Shown here: in pieces, positions 39,290-48,682 of the stretch
Layout: each line of letters starts with the position of its first letter
Position numbering within the stretch: the stretch's first letter is position 1
NCBI GenBank assembly: GCA_004352715.1
Contig: SCFE01000003.1
Span: 2,856,624 to 2,920,623 of the forward strand
Source: Hofstenia miamia
Lineage: Eukaryota; Xenacoelomorpha; Acoela
Length of the DNA stretch: 64,000 nucleotides
Direction: 5' to 3'
The notes under the pieces: model-generated
Seen by the model: only the letters and a program-made list of their open reading frames with translations
Database searches by the model: none
What the model was told of the DNA's origin: nothing
Position numbers and translations under genes: made by a program

Positions 39290-39902
39290 AAGCATACGAT
39301 TTTTCGAGTTTAGGCCAGTTAAAAGAAACTAACAATATTGACAATGAGAAAAGCAGAAAAAATGCATCAGTTGTTTGTGGTAATCGTTTGATATTAAATT
39401 GCGTAAGTGATAAAGATATCTAATGCCACAAGTGATTTTGAATCTTACTTAGAATAAACTATTCGAATTTTAATTCGTCATTTTACTGATTTAATTTGCT
39501 TTATTAGCTAATTAGAGACGTAGGCCAAATTTGATGAGTTAACAACTGAAAATGCAACTGTAACCAAGGGCTAATGTGGGCAAAGATTTTAAAACCTTAA
39601 CCAACACGCACCATAGACTCAATTTTCTCGATTTGAGTCAATTGTAACTCAATCTTTGCAAATTTTCAGAGATATTGTAAATATATGTGACATCCATACA
39701 TAAATTTTTCTAGCAATTGAAGAGCATTGACCCAAATAGTTCATCCGCTATCGTATACATAGGCTATAGTTATGTAGTATCTTTTTTCTTTGGATTTTCA
39801 CAACATCACTATATTGTTTGATTTTAGAATCCAAATTCTGTTTTGATCAAAGTTTGTAGGGGGTTTGCTTGTTACTACAAGCAATTCATAACTGAGATCT
39901 GA
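39290..39902 (+). CDS. Probable SUEL (rhamnose/galactose-binding) lectin-domain gene, 3' exons
   Basis: Three phase-compatible exons: 39290-39402 (acceptor TTTTTTGATAG, donor TGC/GTAAGT), 39714-39773 or 39776 (acceptor TTTTTCTAG), and 39828-39902 (acceptor GATTTTAG, TGA stop). They read AYDFSSLGQLKETNN, then NASVVCGNRLILNC, then DPNSSSAIVYIGYSY, then NPNSVLIKVCRGFACYYKQF. The order CxGxxLxLxC, IxIxxAxYG-like, then C-x-G-x-x-C followed by F matches the SUEL lectin domain of sea-urchin egg lectin and latrophilin. The domain ends early: the final KYLxVxYxC strand is missing, so another exon, alternative splicing or degeneration is possible. The first exon needs an upstream exon ending in phase 1, which I did not find. 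Confidence 0.5.
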
Positions 39903-41770
39903 TTTCACATTTGATATTGATTCTATATATGTTGTTTGCTATTATTGACATTTTCTTCTTTGAACTGTGAAGTTGTTCAATAATACGTTTTAATGATGAA
40001 TCTTGATCTAATAATGACATATTGAAATTATCTTTGCAAAATCCTAAGCTAAATGCTGAGCATTGCGGGGGGGCATATACCATGGAGATAGCTCAGCACA
40101 ACTACTGTTTGTAGTTAGCTCAATGTCAATCACAGAAAGTCTAAAAGAGACTGATATAGGGTATAAGTCGGAGAGCAATGTTAGAGAAGTTAGTCACAAT
40201 TGGAATCCCACACGTTGCCACTCCCACGGCCAGTCTGTATATAATGGTTCATGGTTACTTATTCTTCAAAATCAAAAGAATTATTATAGCAGATTAATGG
40301 CAGAGCCATAGGAAAAGGAAATGGGCCATGGGACAAAAATAATGAAAAGCTTCTTAATTGAAGAAAACTTAAAAGAAAGTTTTAAAATTGTAGCAGTGCA
40401 CGTAAAATTTTAGGGTAACTTGGAAGGATCGGCGCATAGAGCTTTGTAAAATCATTATTAAGCTAACAATAATATCGAATTGTTTATTTTTAAATTTTAA
40501 TGTTAATGAATATTTAAAAAAAAATTACAAATGTATCGAAAATGCAGAAGTTCTTTTTATATTTTTCCAATTGTCAATTTTGACTTAAATACATGTATTT
40601 GTATAATTTAACAGCCAATTCAATTGTATAAACTATTCGTTATTTACCTATCATCAACTAAAAATATCACCTGAAGTGTTTTCCGTTTAAACAGAGATAT
40701 TTGCGAAACAAACAATTTTCACCGCTCAAGAATAATCTGAGTTACCTTTTGAGGGACTTTTTTACAACAACAATGCAAATACAGAAAATGGATCTCTTCC
40801 TTTACCTGAACCCACTTTGGTTAAAAGTGATTTATATTTTTGCATTTGCAAATTAGGGGGCCATGACCCTGCAAAGTTCAATAAATTAATCATAGTTTCG
40901 TACTTTTTCATTGAATTTTTAAATTGAATAGAATTAGTATTTGATATATTTTAACTAAAATATATTCACTCTAACTTAATTAGAGAGTATTAGAACTAAT
41001 ATTATGGAGTTTTGTATCCAGGATTACGGGAGGAAGGGGGCCCAAGTCACCCAACAGGAAAGCCAATGCCCTTCCTGCCTCCCTTAGCCACAGCCCTGAT
41101 TTTTAATTTGAAAGGAAAAAATGAATAAACAATTAACAATGAATAAACGAGTTAATAATTTTTTGATGTGGACAAAAATCAACAATGTGCTCGAAAATCA
41201 TGTTTGTGTGTCCTGTATTAGGATTTACTGTAAAATTAGTGTTTCCGTGGTTGTATGCCTTTCACTGGTCAGACATTGCTGTAGTTCCTGACAAAATTGA
41301 TTACTGGACTATTGGCAAAGGGTTATGTCTCAAACTGACTTCTTGCTCAGCACCTTCATCTCACACGTCCGACAAAATGAAGCGTCATATCATGACCTTT
41401 CGTGCACTTTATCTCTGCATGTATCTCCTGTCATTCAAAATCGAATTGCGCATTCTCCATCATGACTTTCATCTGCCAACTGTATAAAATTAATTGTTCT
41501 AAAACTGTGATGCAAAATACCACATCGAATGAAACTGATTTGTATTAGTCTACATGTTTAAACAAGTGAATGCAGAGCCATGGTAAACTTTCTGTTGAGG
41601 AATATCAGTTATAATTTTCATCGAATGTTTTACTATATATAAAGCAGGCAAGGTAGGTTTTTTGTTTCATTGCTTGAAATTTGGATTTCCACTGAAAACA
41701 ATCAAAATTAAAAAAATTAAACAAATTGTTGACGGAGTAATTATCTACATGTATGTTGAAGTCACATTTA
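39903..41770. other. Intergenic sequence with repeat debris
   Basis: A G-run patch lies at about 40065. A GC-rich block at about 41017-41100 ends, on the minus strand, with CAGGGCTGTGGCTAAGGG, resembling hAT-type termini, but I saw no clear target duplication. The 100-codon frame at 41185-41487 was not recognised. Confidence 0.35.
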
Positions 41771-41779
41771 CAGCTGCAT

Positions 41780-42105
41780 ACTAATAAAGCTGAGGTGATT
41801 TTGATTGTAACCCGCCAGTAATTGAGAAAATATGGTAAAAATGGTATTGTTCAGCTAAACCTTGATGATGAAGTTGTATCCTCAAAGAAGTCAGTTCGAA
41901 ATCTTGGTGATATTTTTGATAATTCACTTTCCATGGTTGATCGAGTTACATCGGTTATAAATTATGACAGTTACGAAGATATTTAACTGTTGAAGCGGGA
42001 AAAAATTGTTCATGCTATGATAATTGTACGAATCGATCATTGTAATTCTTTATACTACGTGATTCCTCTACTTTCTTTGCTTAATGAGAAAGTTAACTAG
42101 AAAAA
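41780..42105 (+). pseudogene. CR1/L2-like LINE reverse transcriptase fragment
   Basis: It reads AEVILIVTRQ, then after a stop QLNLDDEVVSSKKSVRNLGD, IFDNSLSMVDRVTSV, and after another stop LLKREKIVHAMIIVRIDHCN and SLYYVIP. This is the thumb region of CR1-type reverse transcriptases (VRNLGVIFDSSLSM, KLVHAFITSRLDYCNSLLYG). Several stops show it is dead. Confidence 0.8.
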
Positions 42106-42397
42106 CTGTTGTGGTGGCTATAAGTATTTTTATTGTGATTTCTTCAACAGCTTAAAAATTATATGCATTCAAATGAAATTATTAATTACAATTTTTACTG
42201 CAGTTATATTCACACTACTATATTTTGTTATTAAAAACGATTTGGTTTAACAAAAATCGCGAAGCACGTTCTATTCCTGAACCTGTTTTTGTAATGAAAA
42301 TTTTACTAATACATTTAATGACATCTTTATGTGGTGGCTGTTGTCTGAAAATAGACATACAACGGCAAACATGCTTCTTCATGAACTATTATAATAT

Positions 42398-43459
42398 ATT
42401 ATTATTATTATTATTATTATTATTNNNNNNNNNNNNNNNNNNNNNNNNNNNNNNNNNNNNNNNNNNNNNNNNNNNNNNNNNNNNNNNNNNNNNNNNNNNN
42501 NNNNNNNNNNNNNNNNNNNNNNNNNNNNNNNNNNNNNNNNNNNNNNNNNNNNNNNNNNNNNNNNNNNNNNNNNNNNNNNNNNNNNNNNNNNNNNNNNNNN
42601 NNNNNNNNNNNNNNNNNNNNNNNNNNNNNNNNNNNNNNNNNNNNNNNNNNNNNNNNNNNNNNNNNNNNNNNNNNNNNNNNNNNNNNNNNNNNNNNNNNNN
42701 NNNNNNNNNNNNNNNNNNNNNNNNNNNNNNNNNNNNNNNNNNNNNNNNNNNNNNNNNNNNNNNNNNNNNNNNNNNNNNNNNNNNNNNNNNNNNNNNNNNN
42801 NNNNNNNNNNNNNNNNNNNNNNNNNNNNNNNNNNNNNNNNNNNNNNNNNNNNNNNNNNNNNNNNNNNNNNNNNNNNNNNNNNNNNNNNNNNNNNNNNNNN
42901 NNNNNNNNNNNNNNNNNNNNNNNNNNNNNNNNNNNNNNNNNNNNNNNNNNNNNNNNNNNNNNNNNNNNNNNNNNNNNNNNNNNNNNNNNNNNNNNNNNNN
43001 NNNNNNNNNNNNNNNNNNNNNNNNNNNNNNNNNNNNNNNNNNNNNNNNNNNNNNNNNNNNNNNNNNNNNNNNNNNNNNNNNNNNNNNNNNNNNNNNCCTT
43101 ACATAGCCTTCACTTATCACTTACTTCTACTCTTCTGTCTTTATGCTTCTTCACCCAGTTTGTTCTTATTGCTTGCTCCTGTGCTGCCTTTATCAGTGCT
43201 TCTGTTTCTCTTTTTAGTCCTGCCTTCTTTAGCCACTTGTTGTTCTCTTCTCTGTCACACATTTCTGTGTACCTCCAGTATTCTCCATGCATTGCCTTCT
43301 GCCTATACCTTGTTTGTTTCTCTGATTCAATCCTACTCTGGTATACCTTCTTTCCTTCACTCTCAGTTCTTATCTTCCTTAGCTCCTAGTGACCTCTAGT
43401 AGGGATCCTCTAGGTTGCTCTTCAACATATTCCTTTAGCCTTAGTGCTTCTGCTTGTTA

Positions 43460-43494
<35 letters not shown>
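42398..43494. repeat. (ATT)n microsatellite borders and 0.67-kb gap
   Basis: ATT repeats at 42398-42424 and 43459-43494. The N run covers 42425-43096. Confidence 0.9.
43097..43400 (-). pseudogene. R2-type LINE ORF fragment
   Basis: The minus strand reads MHGEYWRYTEMCDREENNKW, then LKKAGLKRETEALIKAAQEQ and AIRTNWVKKHKDRR, running into the N gap. This resembles the conserved block upstream of the C-terminal zinc knuckle (CxxCG...HI...C) in R2-like retrotransposon proteins of many invertebrates, from my memory of that family. The remainder is probably inside the gap. A stop lies upstream at about 43388. Confidence 0.6.
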
Positions 43495-43499
43495 TATCA

Positions 43500-44060
43500 A
43501 TAGTTTAAAATATTATGTAGACTAGCTGAGCTAGTCAGTACGCGCAAAATTAGTAAAATCATATTTCTACATGTATTATGTGCATAGGAAAAGTCTGTCA
43601 TCAAGATAAATTAACTGAGTATTCCAAATTTCAACATTAACAGATTTTGATTCGGGTTGAGTCAACTCGAGTTTTGCTGACTTGATTTTTGCAGTGTATG
43701 TTTACTTAATTGAAAACAACAATATAATTTTCTAATTTAAAAACCTTTCTGCAAAATTTTTTTTCGTAGTGATTGGACTTATGCCATATTGCTTATCGAA
43801 TGACTCTTACTAATATCTATATGTCAATTAATGCATATAATTTTGGTAACCACTCCTTGCAGATGGAATTGTTTTGAATTTTTTAACATAAAAAGTTTCA
43901 TTTTCTAGTCTTTTGTAAAATGTATATTAAGTCTTCATTAACAAATGCGAAAGGTCGCGAGTTGGTAAACAAACTTCACACTGTATTCAAGTGATATTAA
44001 ATTTAATAACATCAGCATTGATTGCTTAAAGTTAAACAATGTTAAAAGAAATTAAGGCTA
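43500..44060. other. Non-coding sequence
   Basis: Nothing supported here. It is AT-rich intergenic DNA. Confidence 0.4.
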
Positions 44061-44268
44061 AGGCTAAACGAAGTTTGGGGTATAAAAGTTACCCCAATTT
44101 AAAGTAAGTAGCTTAAGATAGGTTTCTACACATAAAAACTTTTAAATTCTTTTGAATATTTTAATTAACAATATATTTTAGATGCCTTGAATAAAAATCT
44201 AACATTAATTTGCAGGATATTTTTACAATTAAAGCTTTCGATAAGGAGTTAAACGCACGTTTAAAATT

Positions 44269-44406
44269 TTAACAGCTACCTTCCCCAAAGTCCATACTTT
44301 CAAAAAGCTTGACGCAGCTGACTACAAACAATGTTTCCGTTGCATTTGGCCCAGCAAATACAATTTCAGGCTGAATTAGAATTGCCTTTTTTTCTATTAG
44401 TTTTGT
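44269..44406 (-). CDS. Candidate minus-strand terminal exon A
   Basis: The acceptor TTTACTGCAG lies just above 44406. It reads TKLIEKKAILIQPEIVFAGP, NATETLFVVSCVKLFESMDF and GEGSC-stop in phase 0, with unusually coding-like composition for this AT-rich DNA. It could be a 3' exon of the secreted-precursor gene, reached through the 17-bp microexon at 45130-45146 (phase 1 in, phase 0 out), or another gene. Confidence 0.4.
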   Translation of the reverse strand, partial: TKLIEKKAILIQPEIVFAGPNATETLFVVSCVKLFESMDFGEGSC

Positions 44407-44547
44407 CTGCAGTAAACGTGCAATAGAATAGGAAAAGGCAATTACGTTAGACGCTAAATAATTACTTAATTTGGTAAGGGGATATATGTTATCGGTTTCC
44501 TCTGTAGACCATGTATATAAAACTAAGCATAAAATTAACTGTAATAC

Positions 44548-44621
44548 TCATTCTATACACATTTTGACAAAAACAACGAATCTGTTTGATTGTGACAGCA
44601 CTCCATCACAATTCAATTCCC
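44548..44621 (-). CDS. Candidate minus-strand terminal exon B
   Basis: The acceptor TTCTTACAG is followed by two bases and ELNCDGVLSQSNRFVVFVKM, then CIE-stop. The phase-1 entry is compatible with the alternative donor of exon 2 of the secreted-precursor gene. It is short, so the support is weak. Confidence 0.25.
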
Positions 44622-44805
44622 CTGTAAGAACCATGTATACAATCAAATATCAATCTCTATACAACATAAATATAAAAAACGCAAATCATTTCATATTTGC
44701 TGTAACTAACTAAATTGATACCTCCGTATATGCTTATATAACTAGATGCAAAATTGCATAGTTTTTGATACGTCGTCTGGCGCCAATGTTTCTAACGCAC
44801 AGCAA

Positions 44806-44885
44806 TTAGACTAACTGTTCAAACAGTAACCATTGTCCGGAGGTAGCCTGTAAGCAGCGTACGAAGTGGTCCGCCTTAAGCTCAA
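44806..44885 (-). CDS. Candidate minus-strand terminal exon C
   Basis: The acceptor ATATTATAG is followed by two bases and ELKADHFVRCLQATSGQWLL, then FEQLV-stop. It has the same phase-1 entry as candidate exon B. Confidence 0.28.
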
Positions 44886-45129
44886 CTATAATATATTGAA
44901 AAAGAAACATCATAGTGATAATCTAAATGTTGCTCATCAATTGTAAGGTTAGGATGAAGAATATATGAGTTTCCTATGTTTGAAGAACATGTTTCTCTAT
45001 ATCACGATTTGAACTACATTTATTTTTGTCATTTCATTCACCTCTATCTAATCAGTTGCTTCATTAATGCAAATCATGGTAACCCAAAAGGACTGGCGAA
45101 TCTCCTCTTTCTAAACTGTGATGACGTAC

Positions 45130-45146
45130 CTTAGGAATTCCAGCTA
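45130..45146 (-). CDS. Candidate 17-bp microexon
   Basis: TGTATATAG / 17 bases / GTACGT. In phase it would read (V)AGIPK and link the phase-1 donor of the preceding exon to the phase-0 acceptor at 44406. It is supported only by splice signals and phase. Confidence 0.18.
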
Positions 45147-45346
45147 CTATATACAAACAAATAAATATCAGGTCTAGGTACTTGCTTCAAAGAAATTTTT
45201 GCATCGCTAAAGAAATCAGTCCATCAGTCCAGCTAAACTTTAACGAGTTTCCAAGTTTGTATATATTCCACAAACATCATTATATAATTACATAGATTAA
45301 CAAATCATACATGATTTGATGCACCAGAATTAATATGAATAATGTT

Positions 45347-45692
45347 TCAAGATGGTTCACTACCCACTGGGTTATTTTCTTTATTGGAATTTGAGGTCCA
45401 AAATCTGCTTGATGGACCAAATTGCACTTCATCTTCTAAATCACACACTGTTGCATTAATGCTTTCTGCAAAACTGAGAAATGTCATCTATATTTAAGGT
45501 TTCATTGTGATTTTCAATCCCTTCTAGCTCCTTACTTCTAGTATAATTCAAAACCAAATTCCGGAAGCTTAAGTTTGATATAGTTTCTTCTGCATATCGT
45601 CTTCTTGACATAACAGCTAAAATATGCAAGAAGAGTAGCATACAAAAACTAAAAAGTGAGTAATATTTTCTCATTATGCAAGCTAAATTCAT
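45347..45692 (-). CDS. Small secreted precursor protein, two exons, 91 residues
   Basis: Exon 1 (45692-45536) starts at ATG and encodes MNLACIMRKYYSLFSFCMLL, then FLHILAVMS, a clear signal peptide (ATG at residue 7 is an alternative start), then RRRYAEETISNLSFRNLVLN and YTR plus one base. The donor is GAA/GTAAGG. The 70-bp intron ends CTCAGTTTTGCAG. Exon 2 (45465-45347) completes a Lys codon and reads SINATVCDLEDEVQFGPSS, RFWTSNSNKENNPVGSEPS and TGA. Phases match (1/1). The mature part is about 64 residues, has one cysteine and an RRR cluster right after the signal sequence, and NLS, NYT and NAT are N-glycosylation sequons. I do not recognise the family. A peptide-hormone precursor or a small secreted factor is possible. 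An alternative donor near 45364 could extend it into downstream exons. Confidence 0.55.
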
Positions 45693-45832
45693 TTTAATAA
45701 AATGCTCATGAAATCATAGCATTAGGATTTTTCACGCATGGCATTAATGTGGAAAGCGAGCAACCATCCTAAAATAATAGTCTTAAGCGGATTTCTATTG
45801 GGGTAACAAAGTTACCCAAACTTCGTTTAACA

Positions 45833-48003
45833 CTTAATGCTATTGCGATATACAATAATTATCAATCACGCATTTTTAACCAATTACAAATGTTACTGGT
45901 AAAACTTAATTTTTGTGTTTGGAGAACAAATCAGTATTTAATGGTTATTTTACAATTATGATATTTATAGGCCGATGTGCTCAGACAAAACTCGAGATTC
46001 GAAATCCTACTCGACTCGAGACACGATTCAACTTGAATGGACTGGAAGCAAAAATATCCCGACTCTCAGAGCCGTACTTCCAATGTAACTTATAATGCTG
46101 AACGCTTATTGATAGAGCTCTATATGTATTCCCGGAAGTGAAATATGTCAAGATCCTAAACAACCAAAATTATTCATTGCTTTTACAAATAAGTAAGAAA
46201 AGCATCTAGCACTATTGGAAATTACATTTAATGATGCTACCGTTTCCTAAAAAACAGAAAAAAATATTAGTGATTTTTCCTGAGGGTGTCATAATCTCAT
46301 AGTGAAATTTGTTAAATATCTGCTCATTTTATGTAAGGTATTGTTTGTCAATTGGGCTTGACTTCCATGTTTTGCAAAAATATATTGTTAATATCAAAAA
46401 AGAAAGTAAAATAAACAAGAAATTGTATTTAATTCTAATAAAATTCATCATTCACATCTACTATGGCCAATATTTAATCTATTTCTAAAAAGTGCCTAAA
46501 TTTTGATGACATCATCAAAAATAACAATAGGATGTGATGGTTCAATCCAGAATTAGATTGAAAAAGGAGGAAATCCTCACTTCTGGCCTGAGGAGACCAA
46601 AAAAACTTAGGTCAAATACGGTTATGGTAGTGAATGCAAATTGTAAAAATGAACTTTCTTAGTTAAAGATTTAACCCTTTAAACCTACGTCAGCCATCAT
46701 ACATTTAAAGGTAATTTTTTAAAAAATGTGAGCAGCACATCAGTAACTAAATCCACTGTAGTAAAATGAAGAGAGATTAATCACCGAGAAAGATTGTGTG
46801 CAATTATATCGTATTTTAAGAAATACACTGAAATCTCTTCAATTATCACAAGCAAATTGTCCAACAATCATAAGTTTTATGGTAGATAGCAATATGGTGC
46901 AAGTGATATTGCTATTAAAATATTTAAATGTATATTAGAACTTTGCAAAAATATTAATAGTTTCTTTATCATCATTAGATTATAATATCTATTAATTTAA
47001 TGAATATAACTATATTTTGTAAGCATACTGGAGCTTTTAAAAATTATGCAATTAAAAGTATTACAGGCGCTAGGGTAAAAATCAATTGTACAAATTCTAT
47101 TAGTGATTTTGAAAAGTACTCTGCTTTAGCAAACTATATCTATTTATTTTTTGTCGGTGTATGCACTTAAGTATGAAAAAATCCAAGAATAGGTATGCAA
47201 TCAGTAATTGCTGACCCTTTGTGTAATAGACCTCTTCAAAGGCTGTAAACAATAAGCTTAGTAAACTAAGTGCATATATGATTTTATATTTACCAAATTA
47301 TGAAATTCAATATCCATATTTTGCGCTTACCAAACTAGAAATGACATTGTATAAAGTTTGAAGCTTTCCATTCTTTTTAAGCCATTGTCGAAAATAAAAA
47401 TTGAGGAATATTAATAAAAAATCGAGATAAATATGTCAAAAATGCCAATTGCATTGGAGCAAAACAACACAAAATTTTGTATTTACATTGTCATCAATGA
47501 TTTTTTAATGTTTAAGAAAAAATAATTGATATTCTCTTTACAAATACTTTAATTTTTGTAAATTTACGCCCGTTGTACTAAATTGAGTACTAATAAGATA
47601 TCATTAGTTTTGATTAAAAGATTATTTTATTAAACAGTATAAATATACGTGGTTGACATAGGGTTACTACAAAATGATGTTCGGTGTGTGAGTGTGTGGG
47701 GGGTGGGGTTTAATGTAGTTCAAATGCATCACAAAATGTGGATAATAAGTTGGATCGCGACTTAGTTATTCCTACTAAATTATATACATCTATCAAAATT
47801 ATTTTTAATGATATTTATATTATGAACAAGAATTGCTTAAGTTCATTATGACAGCGGATAAATTTGAATCGGTTTATGGATAGGGTCTTGAGTGAAAAAC
47901 TATCAGCATACCAATAATTTTCCCACAAAATACATAAAACCAAATTTTTTGAAGAATTCATTGATATATTTGCTATATTTTTATAAGATTGTCAAATTTG
48001 CAG
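45833..48003. other. Intergenic sequence
   Basis: It holds ACTCGAG-rich words at about 45985-46030, a perfect 9-bp-arm palindrome (TTTTGATGA-CA-TCATCAAAA) at 46502-46521, and a short ATG frame at 46535 (MVQSRIRLKKEEILTSGLRR) that may be chance. No gene was assigned. Confidence 0.35.
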
Positions 48004-48101
48004 GTCAGTGTGTACTATGTTTGCAATCTAACGAATGTGTTATGAACTTACCTCAAAAACATTTAGCTCCTCACAGGATACATGCGTGGAACAACTCCTG
48101 A
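48004..48101 (+). CDS. Candidate terminal exon upstream of the tetraspanin
   Basis: The acceptor AATTTGCAG ends at 48003. Two bases are followed by QCVLCLQSNECVMNLPQKHL and APHRIHAWNNS-stop. The composition is coding-like and includes CxxC. No upstream exon was found and it could be chance. Confidence 0.25.
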
Positions 48102-48501
48102 AGCTTTACTCCACTACGAAATTTGGTCCATAATCATATATATATATATATATATACAAGTGTATGTAAATATGCATATATACACTGTCCAAGTCGGTTG
48201 AAATCCCCTTTAAATGCTCAAAATTTTGTATAAATACTTGAAGTTAGCACATGGCCATAGTGTCTTAATTTTTCAATGCCATTGCATATTAAGCACACTA
48301 CCTAAATTTGAGGAATTAGAAAAATTTCATGTTCAAATCTAAATCAACTTGCGTAAACATCAAGATTTAAATGCCGTTTTGTTGACGTCTTTCATGATGC
48401 AATAACGATCACGCTGCCATTAGAGGATGTTTATTAACAAATTCAATCACGGATGTTTGTAATATAAATATAAGTCTTAGTTTTTCATTTGACACTTAAA
48501 G

Positions 48502-48682
48502 ATGGGTTTCTTTGACAGCATATTAGCTTTGATCCTTTTCATCTTTACATTCACGCTCTTCATCCTCGGTCTCGTGTTGATCGTTGTCGGAGGCTATGGG
48601 TGCTATGAGTTTTATCAATACAATTCGGATGTGGTTGACACCGGGGACATCGCTGGAGCTAGTATCTTTGTTATAATCCTAG
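48502..48682 (+). CDS. Tetraspanin exon 1
   Basis: Starts MGFFDSILALILFIFTFTLF. Encodes TM1, the short first loop and the start of TM2. Donor CTAG/GTATAG, phase 1. Confidence 0.95.

Larger units (their letters stand above)
44064..45832. mobile_element. Segment bounded by about 55-bp inverted repeats
   Basis: The left arm (44064-44120) begins CTAAACGAAGTTTGGGG, then GTTACCCCAAT and GCTTAAGATA. The right arm (about 45781-45832) read in reverse begins TTAAACGAAGTTTGGG, then TTGTTACCCCAAT and GCTTAAGACTA. Each arm contains a TTGGGGTAAC/GTTACCC near-palindrome. The layout suggests a DNA transposon or a duplicated inverted flank. No transposase is recognisable inside. Instead there is a small secreted-protein gene and several candidate exons, all on the minus strand. 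Confidence 0.45.

Noticed and set aside
45347-45692. Resemblance of the RRRYAEETISNLSFRNLVLN region to NPY- or GHRH-type peptides
   Set aside because: Only scattered residues match and there is no amidation signal or RxRF/Y end after the splice junction. Not enough to name a family.
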